From Treponema sp. UBA4377 (GTDB lineage Bacteria; Spirochaetota; Spirochaetia; Treponematales; Treponemataceae), in contig DGRX01000005.1 in NCBI GenBank assembly GCA_002391235.1, positions 4,824 to 68,823 on the forward strand: 64,000 nucleotides of DNA. The letters are read 5' to 3'. The position numbers were made by a program, and so were the translations under genes. Positions 40,760 through 49,473 of the stretch are shown one piece after another (the first letter of the stretch is position 1; every line of letters starts with the position of its first letter). Under the pieces are notes generated by a model. That model did no database searches, was not told where the DNA came from, and was given only the letters and a program-made list of their open reading frames with translations.

Positions 40760-40826
40760 GCGCTCTCACGAGCGCTGGGCAATAAGCCGCAACAAACGCG
40801 CTCGCAAAACTCGCGCGTTCAGCGGT
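40760..40826 (+). repeat. Covarying hairpin leader element, copy 3, with a preceding hairpin
   Basis: GCGCTC-TCAC-GAGCGC (40760-40775) precedes the element proper, 40780-40826: AATAA, GCCGC, AACA, arms AACGCGC and GCGCGTT around TCGCAAAACTC, CA, GCGGT. The outer stem is GCCGC/GCGGT here but GCGGC/GCCGT in copies 1 and 2, so two pairs changed on both sides. It ends 24 bases before the metN ATG. The rest of 40688-40759 holds one weak inverted repeat (CGGCA/TGCCG). Confidence 0.75.
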
Positions 40827-40850
40827 ATTGATAGAGGTAAGGAGACTTTA

Positions 40851-41843
40851 ATGTCCATCATATTAAAAGACCTAAAAAAAGAATACCATCTTGCCGACGG
40901 AACCTTGGTTCGCGCGGTAAACGGCATAAGCCTTGAGATTCCTTCAAACACAATCTACGGAATCATCGGAAAAAGCGGCGCCGGAAAGTCGACGCTTGTC
41001 CGCCTTATAAGCCTTTTGGAAAAGCCGGACTCGGGCGAAATCTACTATGACGACAAGCGCGTCGACCACTTGCAAAAGTACGACTTGATCGAGCAGCGCC
41101 GCCGCGCCGGAATGATTTTCCAAAACTTCAACTTGTTCAGTTCCCGCACCGCAGGACAAAACATCGCCTATCCCTTGGAAATTTGCAAAACCCCAAAGGA
41201 CAAAATCAAGTCCCGCGTCGAGGAGCTTTTGGAATTGGTAGGCCTGGCCGGCCGCGCCGACGCGAAAATCAGCTCGCTTTCGGGCGGACAAAAGCAGCGC
41301 GTCGCCATCGCCCGAGCGCTCGCCAACTATCCCGGAATCCTTTTTTGCGACGAGGCCACAAGCGCGCTTGACCCGCAAACGACTCGCGCGATACTTGAGC
41401 TTATAAAGGACATCCAAAAAAAGATGAACCTTACGGTCGTGATGATTACCCACCAAATGGAAGTCGTTCGCGACGCTTGCTCGCTTGTGAGCGTTTTGGA
41501 CGAAGGCCGCGTGGTGGAAGAGGGCAGCGTCGCCGACATTTTCATCAGGCCTAAGGCCGCGATCACAAAAGAGTTCATGGCCAACATCCGCGCGGCCAAC
41601 TACGTTCAGTGGTCGGACCAAAAGGGCGGCTACGTCTTGCGCTTTGAAGGCTCCAAGACCGACGAGCCGCTGGTAAACGAATTGATAAAAAAGTTTGACG
41701 TTGAAGTCAACATCCGCGGCGGCGGCATCCAAGACGTTCAAAGCAAAAAGGTCGGAGTGCTGCGCGCCGACATCAGCGGAAACGATTTGCAAAAGGCCGT
41801 GGCTTTCTTGAAAGACCGCGGCGTCATTGTGGAGGAGGAGTAG
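40851..41843 (+). CDS. metN: Methionine import ATP-binding protein
   Basis: 331 residues, cytoplasmic ATPase of the MetNIQ importer. Walker A GIIGKSGAGKSTLVRLI, Q-loop GMIFQNFNLF, signature SSLSGGQKQRVAIARAL, Walker B GILFCDEATSALDPQTT, switch His in VVMITHQMEV. The C-terminal 85 residues form the NIL domain (EPLVNELIKKFDVEVNIRGG), which senses methionine in homologues. ATG 40851 has AAGGAG; the frame extends upstream through the leader element and is rejected there. metI follows after six bases. Confidence 0.95.
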   Translation: MSIILKDLKKEYHLADGTLVRAVNGISLEIPSNTIYGIIGKSGAGKSTLVRLISLLEKPDSGEIYYDDKRVDHLQKYDLIEQRRRAGMIFQNFNLFSSRTAGQNIAYPLEICKTPKDKIKSRVEELLELVGLAGRADAKISSLSGGQKQRVAIARALANYPGILFCDEATSALDPQTTRAILELIKDIQKKMNLTVVMITHQMEVVRDACSLVSVLDEGRVVEEGSVADIFIRPKAAITKEFMANIRAANYVQWSDQKGGYVLRFEGSKTDEPLVNELIKKFDVEVNIRGGGIQDVQSKKVGVLRADISGNDLQKAVAFLKDRGVIVEEE

Positions 41844-41849
41844 CGGCAA

Positions 41850-42500
41850 ATGCAGATTTTTACTTTAGTTTCAAAAGCGACATTGCAAACCTTGGAAATG
41901 GTTGTCTTTAGCACACTGTTCTCAACCTTGTTGGGCTTTCCGCTTGGAATCCTTCTGTGCATGACTAATCCAACAGGCATAACTCCAAAGAAAAAGCTTA
42001 ACGCGGTCATAAGCCGCGTGGTCAATGTCTTGCGATCGTTCCCTTTTATCATCTTGATGATTTTGCTCTTTCCCTTGTCCCGCTTGATTTTGGGAACCAG
42101 CATCGGAACCGTGGCGACAATCGTTCCCCTAAGCATCGCCGCCGCGCCATTTGTGGCCCGCGTAATCGAAAGCGCTCTTAACGAAGTTGACCCAGAAGTG
42201 GTTCAGGCCGCGCGCGCGATGGGAAGCTCAAACCGCCAGATAATTTTTAAAGTCCTTGTGCCGGAAGCCATGCCTTCGATTGTGGCCGGAATCACGCTCA
42301 CAATCATAAACTTGATCGGATACTCCGCGATGGCCGGAGCGATTGGCGGCGGCGGCTTGGGCGACCTTGCGATCCGCTACGGCTACCAGCGCTTTAGGAC
42401 AGACGTTATGTTCTGGTCCGTCTTGGTCATTTTGGTCTTGGTCGAAGTCATTCAGTTTGTGGGAACGCGCATTTCCAACAAAATGCTGGCTTTCCGCTAG
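41850..42500 (+). CDS. metI: Methionine ABC transporter permease
   Basis: 216 residues with five to six membrane segments and the BPD_transp_1 coupling motif EVVQAARAMGSSNRQIIFKV. VNVLRSFPFIILMILLFPLS and GYSAMAGAIGGGGLGDLAIR are typical MetI stretches. It is the inner-membrane channel partner of MetN, most likely on the same transcript. Confidence 0.95.
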   Translation: MQIFTLVSKATLQTLEMVVFSTLFSTLLGFPLGILLCMTNPTGITPKKKLNAVISRVVNVLRSFPFIILMILLFPLSRLILGTSIGTVATIVPLSIAAAPFVARVIESALNEVDPEVVQAARAMGSSNRQIIFKVLVPEAMPSIVAGITLTIINLIGYSAMAGAIGGGGLGDLAIRYGYQRFRTDVMFWSVLVILVLVEVIQFVGTRISNKMLAFR

Positions 42501-42536
42501 GCAGCGTCTGGGCAACGCCTTAAAGACGCGGCGACC

Positions 42537-42582
42537 CCGCTCGAAACAAGCATTTTAGGCTTGCCATCGACAATGCGAGCGG
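42537..42582 (+). other. Hairpin between metI and metQ
   Basis: CCGCTCG (42537-42543) pairs with CGAGCGG (42576-42582); inside it CAAGC pairs with GCTTG. It could end most metI transcripts or protect their 3' ends. It lies ahead of the separate metQ promoter. Confidence 0.5.
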
Positions 42583-42626
42583 CTTGTTACCAAGGCAAAA
42601 AAAATTTGTTTTTTTTCAAAAAGCGC

Positions 42627-42655
42627 TTGACAATAAAAGCGCAAATCGGTATAAA
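42627..42655 (+). promoter_or_regulatory. metQ promoter
   Basis: TTGACA (42627-42632), 17-base spacer, TATAAA (42650-42655), about 39 bases before the ATG, which has GGAGG. Confidence 0.75.
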
Positions 42656-42693
42656 TAAAACATACTTTTCCGCTAGGAAATGGAGGTAATAAA

Positions 42694-43488
42694 ATGAAAA
42701 AGATTCTTTTGACAGCATTGGTTCTTTTGGCCGCCGCTTCGGTTTTCGCCAAAAAGAACAAAAAAGACGGTCCGCTCGTAATCGGCGCGACTCCGGTTCC
42801 CCACGTGCAGCTCCTTGAATTGGTAAAGGCTGACGTAGAGGCCAAAGGCTACAAGCTTGATATCCGCGAGATGACAGACTACGTCATCTTGAACGACGCC
42901 CTTGAGTCTGGCGAGCTTGACGCAAACTTTGACCAGCACACTCCCTACATGGAAGCCACAAACAAGGACAAGGGCTACCACCTTGTAAATGCCGGCGGAG
43001 TCCACATCGAGCCTTTCGCCTTGTATTCAAAGAAGTTCAAGAAATTGTCCGACCTTCCCGCCAAGGCCAAGATCGCCATTCCCAACGATCCGACAAACGG
43101 CGGACGCGCCTTGCTCTTGTTGCAGGCCGCCGGCTTGATCACGCTTGACAAAAAAGCTGGAATCACAGCCACTCCGCTTGACGTGACTTCAAACCCCAAA
43201 AAGCTTGAGTTTGTCGAAACGGACGCCGCAAGCCTTCCGCGCGTTCTGGCCGACGTTGACGCCGCCACAATCAACGGAAACTACGCGATTCCCGCCGGCC
43301 TTTCAGCCGCCAAAGACGGACTTTTCGTTGAAGGAAAGGACTCTCCCTACGTCAACATCATCGTAGTGAAGAAGGGCAACGAAAAGGATCCCCGCGTCCA
43401 GGCGCTTGTCCAGGCCTTGCAGAGCCAGAAGGTAAAGGACTGGATCGCAAAGACTTTCCCCAACGGCGAAGTCGTCGCGGCCTTCTAA
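42694..43488 (+). CDS. metQ: Methionine-binding protein, NlpA family
   Basis: 264 residues. Signal peptide MKKILLTALVLLAAASVFA with no lipobox Cys; most MetQ proteins are lipoproteins, so this one may be free in the periplasm. The NlpA domain: LVIGATPVPHVQLLELVKAD, ILNDALESGELDANFDQHTP, HIEPFALYSKKFKKLSDLPA, IAIPNDPTNGGRALLLLQAA, INGNYAIPAGLSAAKDGLF and SPYVNIIVVKKGNE. It has its own strong promoter, so more binding protein than transporter would be made. Confidence 0.93.
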   Translation: MKKILLTALVLLAAASVFAKKNKKDGPLVIGATPVPHVQLLELVKADVEAKGYKLDIREMTDYVILNDALESGELDANFDQHTPYMEATNKDKGYHLVNAGGVHIEPFALYSKKFKKLSDLPAKAKIAIPNDPTNGGRALLLLQAAGLITLDKKAGITATPLDVTSNPKKLEFVETDAASLPRVLADVDAATINGNYAIPAGLSAAKDGLFVEGKDSPYVNIIVVKKGNEKDPRVQALVQALQSQKVKDWIAKTFPNGEVVAAF

Positions 43489-43508
43489 GGCTTTAAATCC
43501 CTTTTTGA

Positions 43509-44648
43509 ATGAAGCTAAAAGCTAAATTCATAATTCCGCTTGCCATTCTTTTGGCGGGCGGAATTTTTTTCTACGATTATTACAGTTCCGCAAAAATCCA
43601 AGAAGTCCCTTACGCGGACTTTTACGCCCAAGTCGAGGGCGGAACTGTAGCCAGCGCCAAAATCGCGGAAGACGAAATTATTTTTGTTGACGCGGCGGGC
43701 CAAGAGCTAAAGACCCAAAATCCAGACTCTCCGACGCTAAAAGAGTTTTTGTTGCGAAGCGGAGTCTCCGTCAAAAGCGAAAAGTCAGCCGCCGCGCTCG
43801 TTTCTTTGGCCTTGGACATTTTCTTTTACGGCTTTTTCTTCTTTATAATATTCGCGGCTTTCAGGAAATTCATCTCGCCCAACAGTTTTAAGGTCGTCCG
43901 TAAAACCGGCGTCAAATTTTCTGACGTCGTCGGAATGGAAGATCTTAAGCGCGACATGGCGCAAGTCATGCAAATAATGAAAAATCCGCGCGAATGGGAA
44001 AAACGGGGCGTCCGCCTTCCAAAGGGCATATTGCTTGAAGGAGAGCCCGGAAACGGAAAGACCCTTTTTGCCAAGGCGCTTGCGGGCGAGGCCAGCGTAA
44101 ACTTCATTCCGGCCAAGGCCACCGACTTTGAGTCGATGTTCATGGCAATCGGCCCGTTAAAGGTAAAGCTTTTGTTCGCAAAGGCCCGCCGCCGCGCCCC
44201 CTGCATTGTCTTCATCGACGAATTTGACGGAATCGGAACAAGGCGCAATTATTCGGGAAGCGCGATCGAAACCGAAAACACGCGAATCGTAACGGCGTTG
44301 TTGAACGAGCTTGACGGCTTTGAGCCTACAAAAGGCGTTTTGGTCGTCGCGGCCACAAACTCTGTCCAGGCGCTCGACCCGGCCTTGATACGCCCAGGCC
44401 GCTTTGACGCGCGCTTTAAGGTTCCTTACCCGGACGAGAGCGCGAGAGTCTCGCTCGTCCAAAAATACACGCAGGCCAAAAAACGCGCGGCCTCTTGCTC
44501 CGACCAAAAACTCGCCCAGCTTTTCGACGGCTTTTCCTGCGCCAAAATCGAAAGCGTCCTCAACAAGGCCGCGCTCCTTGCAAGCCAAGCCGGCCGCTCC
44601 GAGTTCACGCTGGACGATGTAGAGGCCGCCTCCGCTCGTGTTGACTGA
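43509..44648 (+). CDS. FtsH-like membrane AAA ATPase without protease domain
   Basis: 379 residues. Layout as in the first two-thirds of FtsH: membrane segment (FIIPLAILLAGGIFFYDYYS), small periplasmic FtsH-extracellular domain (VPYADFYAQVEGGTVASAKI), second membrane segment, then the AAA domain FSDVVGMEDLKRDMAQVMQI, Walker A LEGEPGNGKTLFAKAL, Walker B CIVFIDEFDGIG, SRH ATNSVQALDPALIRPGRFDA. It stops after the helical lid; the M41 peptidase with HExxH is absent and not found downstream. An unfoldase or extraction role is likely. No clear ribosome-binding site; it follows metQ by 20 bases. Confidence 0.85.
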   Translation: MKLKAKFIIPLAILLAGGIFFYDYYSSAKIQEVPYADFYAQVEGGTVASAKIAEDEIIFVDAAGQELKTQNPDSPTLKEFLLRSGVSVKSEKSAAALVSLALDIFFYGFFFFIIFAAFRKFISPNSFKVVRKTGVKFSDVVGMEDLKRDMAQVMQIMKNPREWEKRGVRLPKGILLEGEPGNGKTLFAKALAGEASVNFIPAKATDFESMFMAIGPLKVKLLFAKARRRAPCIVFIDEFDGIGTRRNYSGSAIETENTRIVTALLNELDGFEPTKGVLVVAATNSVQALDPALIRPGRFDARFKVPYPDESARVSLVQKYTQAKKRAASCSDQKLAQLFDGFSCAKIESVLNKAALLASQAGRSEFTLDDVEAASARVD

Positions 44649-44665
44649 CGCAAGACCATAATTTC

Positions 44666-44694
44666 TTGATTTTTTTTCAATATTGCGCTAAAAT
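44666..44694 (+). promoter_or_regulatory. liv operon promoter
   Basis: TTGATT, 17-base spacer, TAAAAT (44689-44694); the livJ-like ATG with GGAGGAG follows 26 bases later. Confidence 0.6.
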
Positions 44695-44720
44695 CATATT
44701 TAAAAAATTTGGAGGAGATT

Positions 44721-45893
44721 ATGAAAAAACTCATTCTCGCGGCGATGGGCGCTTGCGCTCTTTTCGCTCTTTCTTCATGCGGCGGCTCTAAGGACGCTGT
44801 CGTAAAAATCGGAATTTATGAACCCGCTTCCGGCGACAACGGCGCGGGCGGAAAGCAGGAGACTTTGGGAGCGATTTACGCCAACGAAGTCATGCCAAAG
44901 GTCAATGTTGGCGGAAAAGAGCTTAAGGTTGAGCTGGTTCGCGTTGACAACGAATCTTCAAACGACAAGGCCGTCACCGCCGCCAGCGAATTGGTTTCCA
45001 AGGGCGTTTCAGTCGTCCTCGGCTCGTACGGATCAGGCGTTTCAATCGCCGCTTCTGACACTTTCGCCGCCGCCGACATTCCGGCCATCGGCGTGACTTG
45101 CACAAACCCGCAGGTGACTTTGGGCAACGACCACTATTTCCGCATTTGCTTCCTTGACCCTTTCCAGGGAACGGTTTTGGCCAACTTTGCCGTCGACAAG
45201 TTCAAGGCAAAGAAAGCCTATGTTTTGGCCAAGCTCGGCGACGACTATTCAGTCGGCCTTTCAAACTACTTTACAGAGGCCTTTAAAAAGCTCGGCGGCG
45301 ATGTCGTTTTTGAAACCTTCCCCGAAGGAACAAGCGATTTTGCCGCTTATGTGACAAACGCCAAGAACCAAAAAGCCGACGTTTTCTGCTCTCCTGTTTC
45401 AACAGAAGCCGCCGCGCTCATCATCGAGCAGGCCAACACGCAGAACCTTGGCATGCCGATTTTGGCCGGCGACACTTGGGACTCCAACGTAATCTTGGGC
45501 GCCGTAAGGGGAACGAACGTCGACATCAACGTCACAACCTTCTTTGCCGAAGGAGCCGAGGACGCCGACATCGCGACCTTTGTCTCTAACTTCCGCGAAT
45601 GGCTCAACGCCGACCCGTCGCGCTTGACCGACAACGGCGGAAACGACATCGTCGCCGCAAACCCTGTAATGGCCTACGACGCTTACTTTGTTGCCCTTGA
45701 GGCGGTTAAGATCGCCGGCTCTACAAAGGGAAGCGACATCAAAAAGGCTTTGCCAAAGGTTCGCTACAACGGAATTACCGGCATGATTGAGTTTAACGAA
45801 ACCGGCGACGCCAAGCGCGACGTGGCTTACGTCAAGCACGCCAACAACAAGACTGGCCAGTGGGAATTCGTAGCCATTCAGTCTGTAAAGTAA
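44721..45893 (+). CDS. livJ: Branched-chain amino acid-binding lipoprotein
   Basis: 390 residues. Lipoprotein signal with LSSC near residue 20. The periplasmic-binding fold type I follows: VVKIGIYEPASGDNGAGGKQ, VRVDNESSNDKAVTAASELV, GVSVVLGSYGSGVSIAASDT, ADIPAIGVTCTNPQVT, FRICFLDPFQGTVLANFAVD. The family binds Leu/Ile/Val and sometimes other amino acids or amides; exact ligand unknown. ATG 44721 has GGAGGAG. It heads the operon livJHMGF. Confidence 0.92.
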   Translation: MKKLILAAMGACALFALSSCGGSKDAVVKIGIYEPASGDNGAGGKQETLGAIYANEVMPKVNVGGKELKVELVRVDNESSNDKAVTAASELVSKGVSVVLGSYGSGVSIAASDTFAAADIPAIGVTCTNPQVTLGNDHYFRICFLDPFQGTVLANFAVDKFKAKKAYVLAKLGDDYSVGLSNYFTEAFKKLGGDVVFETFPEGTSDFAAYVTNAKNQKADVFCSPVSTEAAALIIEQANTQNLGMPILAGDTWDSNVILGAVRGTNVDINVTTFFAEGAEDADIATFVSNFREWLNADPSRLTDNGGNDIVAANPVMAYDAYFVALEAVKIAGSTKGSDIKKALPKVRYNGITGMIEFNETGDAKRDVAYVKHANNKTGQWEFVAIQSVK

Positions 45894-45894
45894 A

Positions 45895-46779
45895 ATGAAT
45901 TTCTTTAGCGCCAATCTGCCTTACGTTCTCGCCGGCGTTTCGACCGGCGGGCAGTACGCCCTTATCGCCATAGGCTACACAATGGTCTATGGAATCTTGC
46001 GCCTCATCAACTTCGCCCACGGCGACGTTTTTATGGCGGCGGGCTTGATTTTGATTTACGCTTCAACTGTTTTGCCTCTTTGCGTTTCAATCCCCTTGAT
46101 GATCGCGGTGACTGTCTTAATCGGTTTTGCCATAGAGCGGGCGGCTTACAAGCCTCTGCGAACGGCGCCTAGAATGTCGGTCATGATTAGCGCTATCGGA
46201 GTTTCATACTTGATTCAAAATTTGGCCCTCTATGTAACCGGGGGCCTTACCAAATACTATCCGCCGATTCCTTGGGTCAGCGATTCGATAGAAATCTTTG
46301 GCGCGATGACAAAGCGCGTGACGGTAATCACTCCGTTCCTAACGATCGCGCTTGTAGTCGCGCTTGTCATTTTGATTCGCTACACAAAAATCGGAATGGC
46401 GATGCGGGCCGTCTCTCGCGACTTTGAAACCGCCCAGCTTATGGGAATTAAGTTGGACGCGGTGATTTCCACCACGTTCATTATCGGAACTTTCTTGGCC
46501 GCGGTCGGAAGCCTTTTGTTCTTTTCAAACTACACCGGAGTCACTCCGACTGTCGGAGCGATGCCGGGCCTCAAGGCCTTTGTCGCCGCCGTCTTTGGCG
46601 GAATCGGCTCGATTCCCGGAGCGGTTATCGGAGCCTTTGTAATCGGCATTTGCGAAAACATCATAAAGGGCTTGGGTTGGACAACCTTTAGCGACGCCTT
46701 CACTTTCGTTTTGCTGATATTCGTCTTGATGTTCATGCCGACGGGAATCTTTGGCGAAAAGTCCACGGACAAGGTGTGA
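45895..46779 (+). CDS. livH: Branched-chain amino acid ABC permease LivH
   Basis: 294 residues with about eight membrane segments: GGQYALIAIGYTMVYGILRL and INFAHGDVFMAAGLI are the LivH signature start, and PTVGAMPGLKAFVAAVFGGI then GSIPGAVIGAFVIG the usual C-terminal part. It starts one base after the livJ stop. Confidence 0.94.
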   Translation: MNFFSANLPYVLAGVSTGGQYALIAIGYTMVYGILRLINFAHGDVFMAAGLILIYASTVLPLCVSIPLMIAVTVLIGFAIERAAYKPLRTAPRMSVMISAIGVSYLIQNLALYVTGGLTKYYPPIPWVSDSIEIFGAMTKRVTVITPFLTIALVVALVILIRYTKIGMAMRAVSRDFETAQLMGIKLDAVISTTFIIGTFLAAVGSLLFFSNYTGVTPTVGAMPGLKAFVAAVFGGIGSIPGAVIGAFVIGICENIIKGLGWTTFSDAFTFVLLIFVLMFMPTGIFGEKSTDKV

Positions 46780-46782
46780 GGC

Positions 46783-47919
46783 ATGAAAAATTTACAAAAC
46801 AATTTGCAAAAACAAAAAGTCCAAGACTGGCTTCTTTCAGCCGGCCTTTTAGCTTTTGTCTTCGTTTTGGTCTTTGTCTTGGAGCAAGTCCTTCCCAAAA
46901 CGTCGATGCTTTTCACTGTGTTAAAGAAGGGCGCGATTTACGCTCTTGTCGCCGTCTCGATGAATTTGCTGAACGGCTTCACAGGCCTTTTTTCTTTGGG
47001 CCAGGCCGGCTTTATGATGATAGGCGCCTACACTTACGCGGTCTTTACGATTCCGGTCGCCTTGCGCCCCGCGGTTTACCAATACTTTGACGGAGGAGCG
47101 ATTCAGTTCGCCATTCCGGTGTTCGCCGCGCTTTTGCTTGCAGGGCTTGTGGCGGCCTTCTTCGCCTTTTTGATAGGCCTTCCTGTCCTCCATTTAAAGA
47201 GCGACTACTTGGCCATCGCCACTCTTGGCTTTGCCGAGATTATGCGGGCGCTTTTCCAGTGGGACAAGCTTGGCGTAATCACAAACGGCTCAAACCTTTT
47301 GCGAAAGTATCCTGTCTTCCGCTCGACGCTTTTTCCCTTCTTTGTGTCGGGAATCTGCATAGCGCTGATAGTGCTTTTGATAAACTCAACCTACGGCCGC
47401 GCCTTCAAGGCGATTCGCGACGACGAGGTTGCCGCCGAAGCGATGGGAATCAACTTGGCCAGCCACAAGCGCCTGGCCTTTACGATTTCATCCTTCTTTG
47501 CGGGAATTTCCGGGGCCCTCTTGGCCATGTTCCAAACGACAATCCAGGCCAACCAATTCAAGTCGGCGATGACCTACGAGATTTTGCTTATCGTCGTCAT
47601 CGGCGGAATCGGCTCTGTAAGCGGTAGCGTAATCTCCTCAATGCTTTTTGTCGCTTGCTCGGAATGGTGGCTTCGCTTTTTGGACAACAACAACCTTATG
47701 GTCGGCGGTTTCCACGTTCCCTTGTTGAAACCCGGCTTTAGAAAAGTGGTTTTTGCGATTGTAATCATGCTTATCGTGATTTTCTGGCAGCGCGGAATTA
47801 TGGGTGAAAGCGAATTCTCGATCGCAGGCATTCGCCGCGCCATTAAGCGCCTTGCCGGAAAAAAAGCCGCCCGCGCTTCCGAATCGAGCGCCGCCGCTAA
47901 ATCTGGAGGCGCCAAATGA
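46783..47919 (+). CDS. livM: Branched-chain amino acid ABC permease LivM
   Basis: 378 residues, about nine membrane segments. LivM marks: SMNLLNGFTGLFSLGQAGFM, SDYLAIATLGFAEIMRALFQ, AIRDDEVAAEAMGINLASHK and ILLIVVIGGIGSVSGSVI. A short Ala/Lys-rich tail follows. The livG start overlaps its stop (ATGA). Confidence 0.94.
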   Translation: MKNLQNNLQKQKVQDWLLSAGLLAFVFVLVFVLEQVLPKTSMLFTVLKKGAIYALVAVSMNLLNGFTGLFSLGQAGFMMIGAYTYAVFTIPVALRPAVYQYFDGGAIQFAIPVFAALLLAGLVAAFFAFLIGLPVLHLKSDYLAIATLGFAEIMRALFQWDKLGVITNGSNLLRKYPVFRSTLFPFFVSGICIALIVLLINSTYGRAFKAIRDDEVAAEAMGINLASHKRLAFTISSFFAGISGALLAMFQTTIQANQFKSAMTYEILLIVVIGGIGSVSGSVISSMLFVACSEWWLRFLDNNNLMVGGFHVPLLKPGFRKVVFAIVIMLIVIFWQRGIMGESEFSIAGIRRAIKRLAGKKAARASESSAAAKSGGAK

Positions 47920-48767
47920 GCGAACAAAGTCAAAACGTCCTGCGCCTTTCGGACATAACGATGCAGTTTGGCGGCGTCGTTGCGGTAAACTCGCTTTCGC
48001 TTGAAATCAACAAAAACGAAATAGTCTCCCTCATCGGGCCAAACGGCGCCGGAAAGACGACGGCCTTTAACGTCGTCACCGGCGTTTACGCTCCGACAAA
48101 CGGCGCGGTCTATTTTAACGGCGAGGAAATCGTCGAAAACCATCCGCGCGGCAAGATGAAAAAGCTTTACGCGGGAACCGAGCGCGGAAAGTACTCAAAG
48201 GTCATCGAGCCGACGCCCGACAAAATCACAAAGCTGGGAATCGCGCGCACTTTCCAAAACATCCGTCTTTGGAAAAGCCAGAGCGTTTTTGACAACATCT
48301 TGATCGCCAAGCACTGCCGGCGTAGCTCAAACTTTTTGACGGCCACCTTCCGCCTGAACCGCGCGGAAGAAAAGCGCCAGCGCGAGGAAGTGTCGGAGCT
48401 TCTTAACATATTCGGTCTTTACGACGTCAAGGACGAGCTTTGTACTTCGCTTCCCTACGGCCAGCAGCGGCGGCTTGAAATTGCGCGCGCTCTTGCCACA
48501 AAGCCGCAATTGCTTTTGCTTGACGAGCCGGCCGCCGGCATGAACCCGCAGGAAACTTTGGAGCTTACCGAATTCATCCAGCAAATCCGCGACGACTTTA
48601 GGCTTACGGTCTTTATGATCGAGCACCACATGGACTTGGTGATGAACATCTCCGACAGAATCTATGTCTTGAATTTTGGCGCCTTGATTTCAAAGGGAAC
48701 GCCTGCCGAAGTCCAAAACGATCCTGTCGTAATTTCCGCCTATCTTGGGGAGGACAAAAATGCTTGA
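47916..48767 (+). CDS. livG: Branched-chain amino acid ABC ATPase LivG
   Basis: 283 residues. Walker A LIGPNGAGKTTAFNVVTGVY, KLGIARTFQNIRLWKSQSVF (the LivG-specific region), signature LPYGQQRRLEIARALA (SYGxQRR form), Walker B LLLLDEPAAGMNPQET, His in VFMIEHHMDLVM. Residues about 75-110 carry an extra basic stretch. Works with LivF as a heterodimer on LivHM. Confidence 0.94.
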   Translation: MSEQSQNVLRLSDITMQFGGVVAVNSLSLEINKNEIVSLIGPNGAGKTTAFNVVTGVYAPTNGAVYFNGEEIVENHPRGKMKKLYAGTERGKYSKVIEPTPDKITKLGIARTFQNIRLWKSQSVFDNILIAKHCRRSSNFLTATFRLNRAEEKRQREEVSELLNIFGLYDVKDELCTSLPYGQQRRLEIARALATKPQLLLLDEPAAGMNPQETLELTEFIQQIRDDFRLTVFMIEHHMDLVMNISDRIYVLNFGALISKGTPAEVQNDPVVISAYLGEDKNA

Positions 48768-49473
48768 AGTCAAAAACCTTTCCGTGTCTTACGGCGGAAT
48801 CAAGGCCTTGCGCGGAATCAACATGCAAGTGGCCGACAAAAAAATCGTTTCGCTTATCGGGGCCAACGGCGCCGGAAAGTCCACCTTGCTTAGAACTATC
48901 AGCGGCCTTGTAAAGGCTCAAAGCGGCTCGATAAAGTTTGACGGAGAGGAAATCATCGGCCTTTCCATCGACAAAATTTGCAAAAGGGGAATCGCCTTGG
49001 TTCCAGAAGGCCGCCGCGTATTCACCGACCTTACCGTCGCCGAAAACCTAAAAATCGGCGCCTATCTTAGAAACGACAAGGACGGAATCGCAAAAGACCT
49101 TGATTGGGTTTACGAGCTTTTTCCGCGCCTAAAGGAGAGAAGCTGGCAGTTTGCCGGAACCCTTAGCGGCGGCGAGCAGCAAATGCTGGCAGTTGGCCGC
49201 GCTCTTATGAGCCGCCCAAAGCTTTTGATGATGGACGAGCCTTCTTTGGGACTCGCGCCCTTAATCGTGCAGCAAATATTCTCGATTATCGAAGAAATCA
49301 ACAAGAAGGGCGTGACGATTTTGCTGATTGAGCAAAACGCCAACATGGCGCTAAAGGCCGCCGACACGGCTTACGTTTTGGAAACCGGCGACATCACCCT
49401 TAGCGGAAGCGGCGAGTCCCTTTTGGCCGACGAAAAAGTCCGCGAGGCCTATCTTGGAAAAAAGAAAGGCTAG
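48760..49473 (+). CDS. livF: Branched-chain amino acid ABC ATPase LivF
   Basis: 237 residues from ATG 48760 (GGGAGG upstream); it overlaps the livG end by eight bases. Walker A LIGANGAGKSTLLRTISGLV, GIALVPEGRRVFTDLTVAEN (LivF mark), signature TLSGGEQQMLAVGRALM, Walker B LLMMDEPSLGLAPLIV, His-less switch LLIEQNANMAL. The stop codon shares the CTAG at 49470-49473 with the convergent GH5 gene. Confidence 0.94.
   Translation: MLEVKNLSVSYGGIKALRGINMQVADKKIVSLIGANGAGKSTLLRTISGLVKAQSGSIKFDGEEIIGLSIDKICKRGIALVPEGRRVFTDLTVAENLKIGAYLRNDKDGIAKDLDWVYELFPRLKERSWQFAGTLSGGEQQMLAVGRALMSRPKLLMMDEPSLGLAPLIVQQIFSIIEEINKKGVTILLIEQNANMALKAADTAYVLETGDITLSGSGESLLADEKVREAYLGKKKG

Noticed and set aside
40688..42693. 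SAM or methionine riboswitch upstream of metN or metQ
   Set aside because: No SAM-box core or T-box sequence was recognised; the metN leader element also occurs before non-methionine genes.
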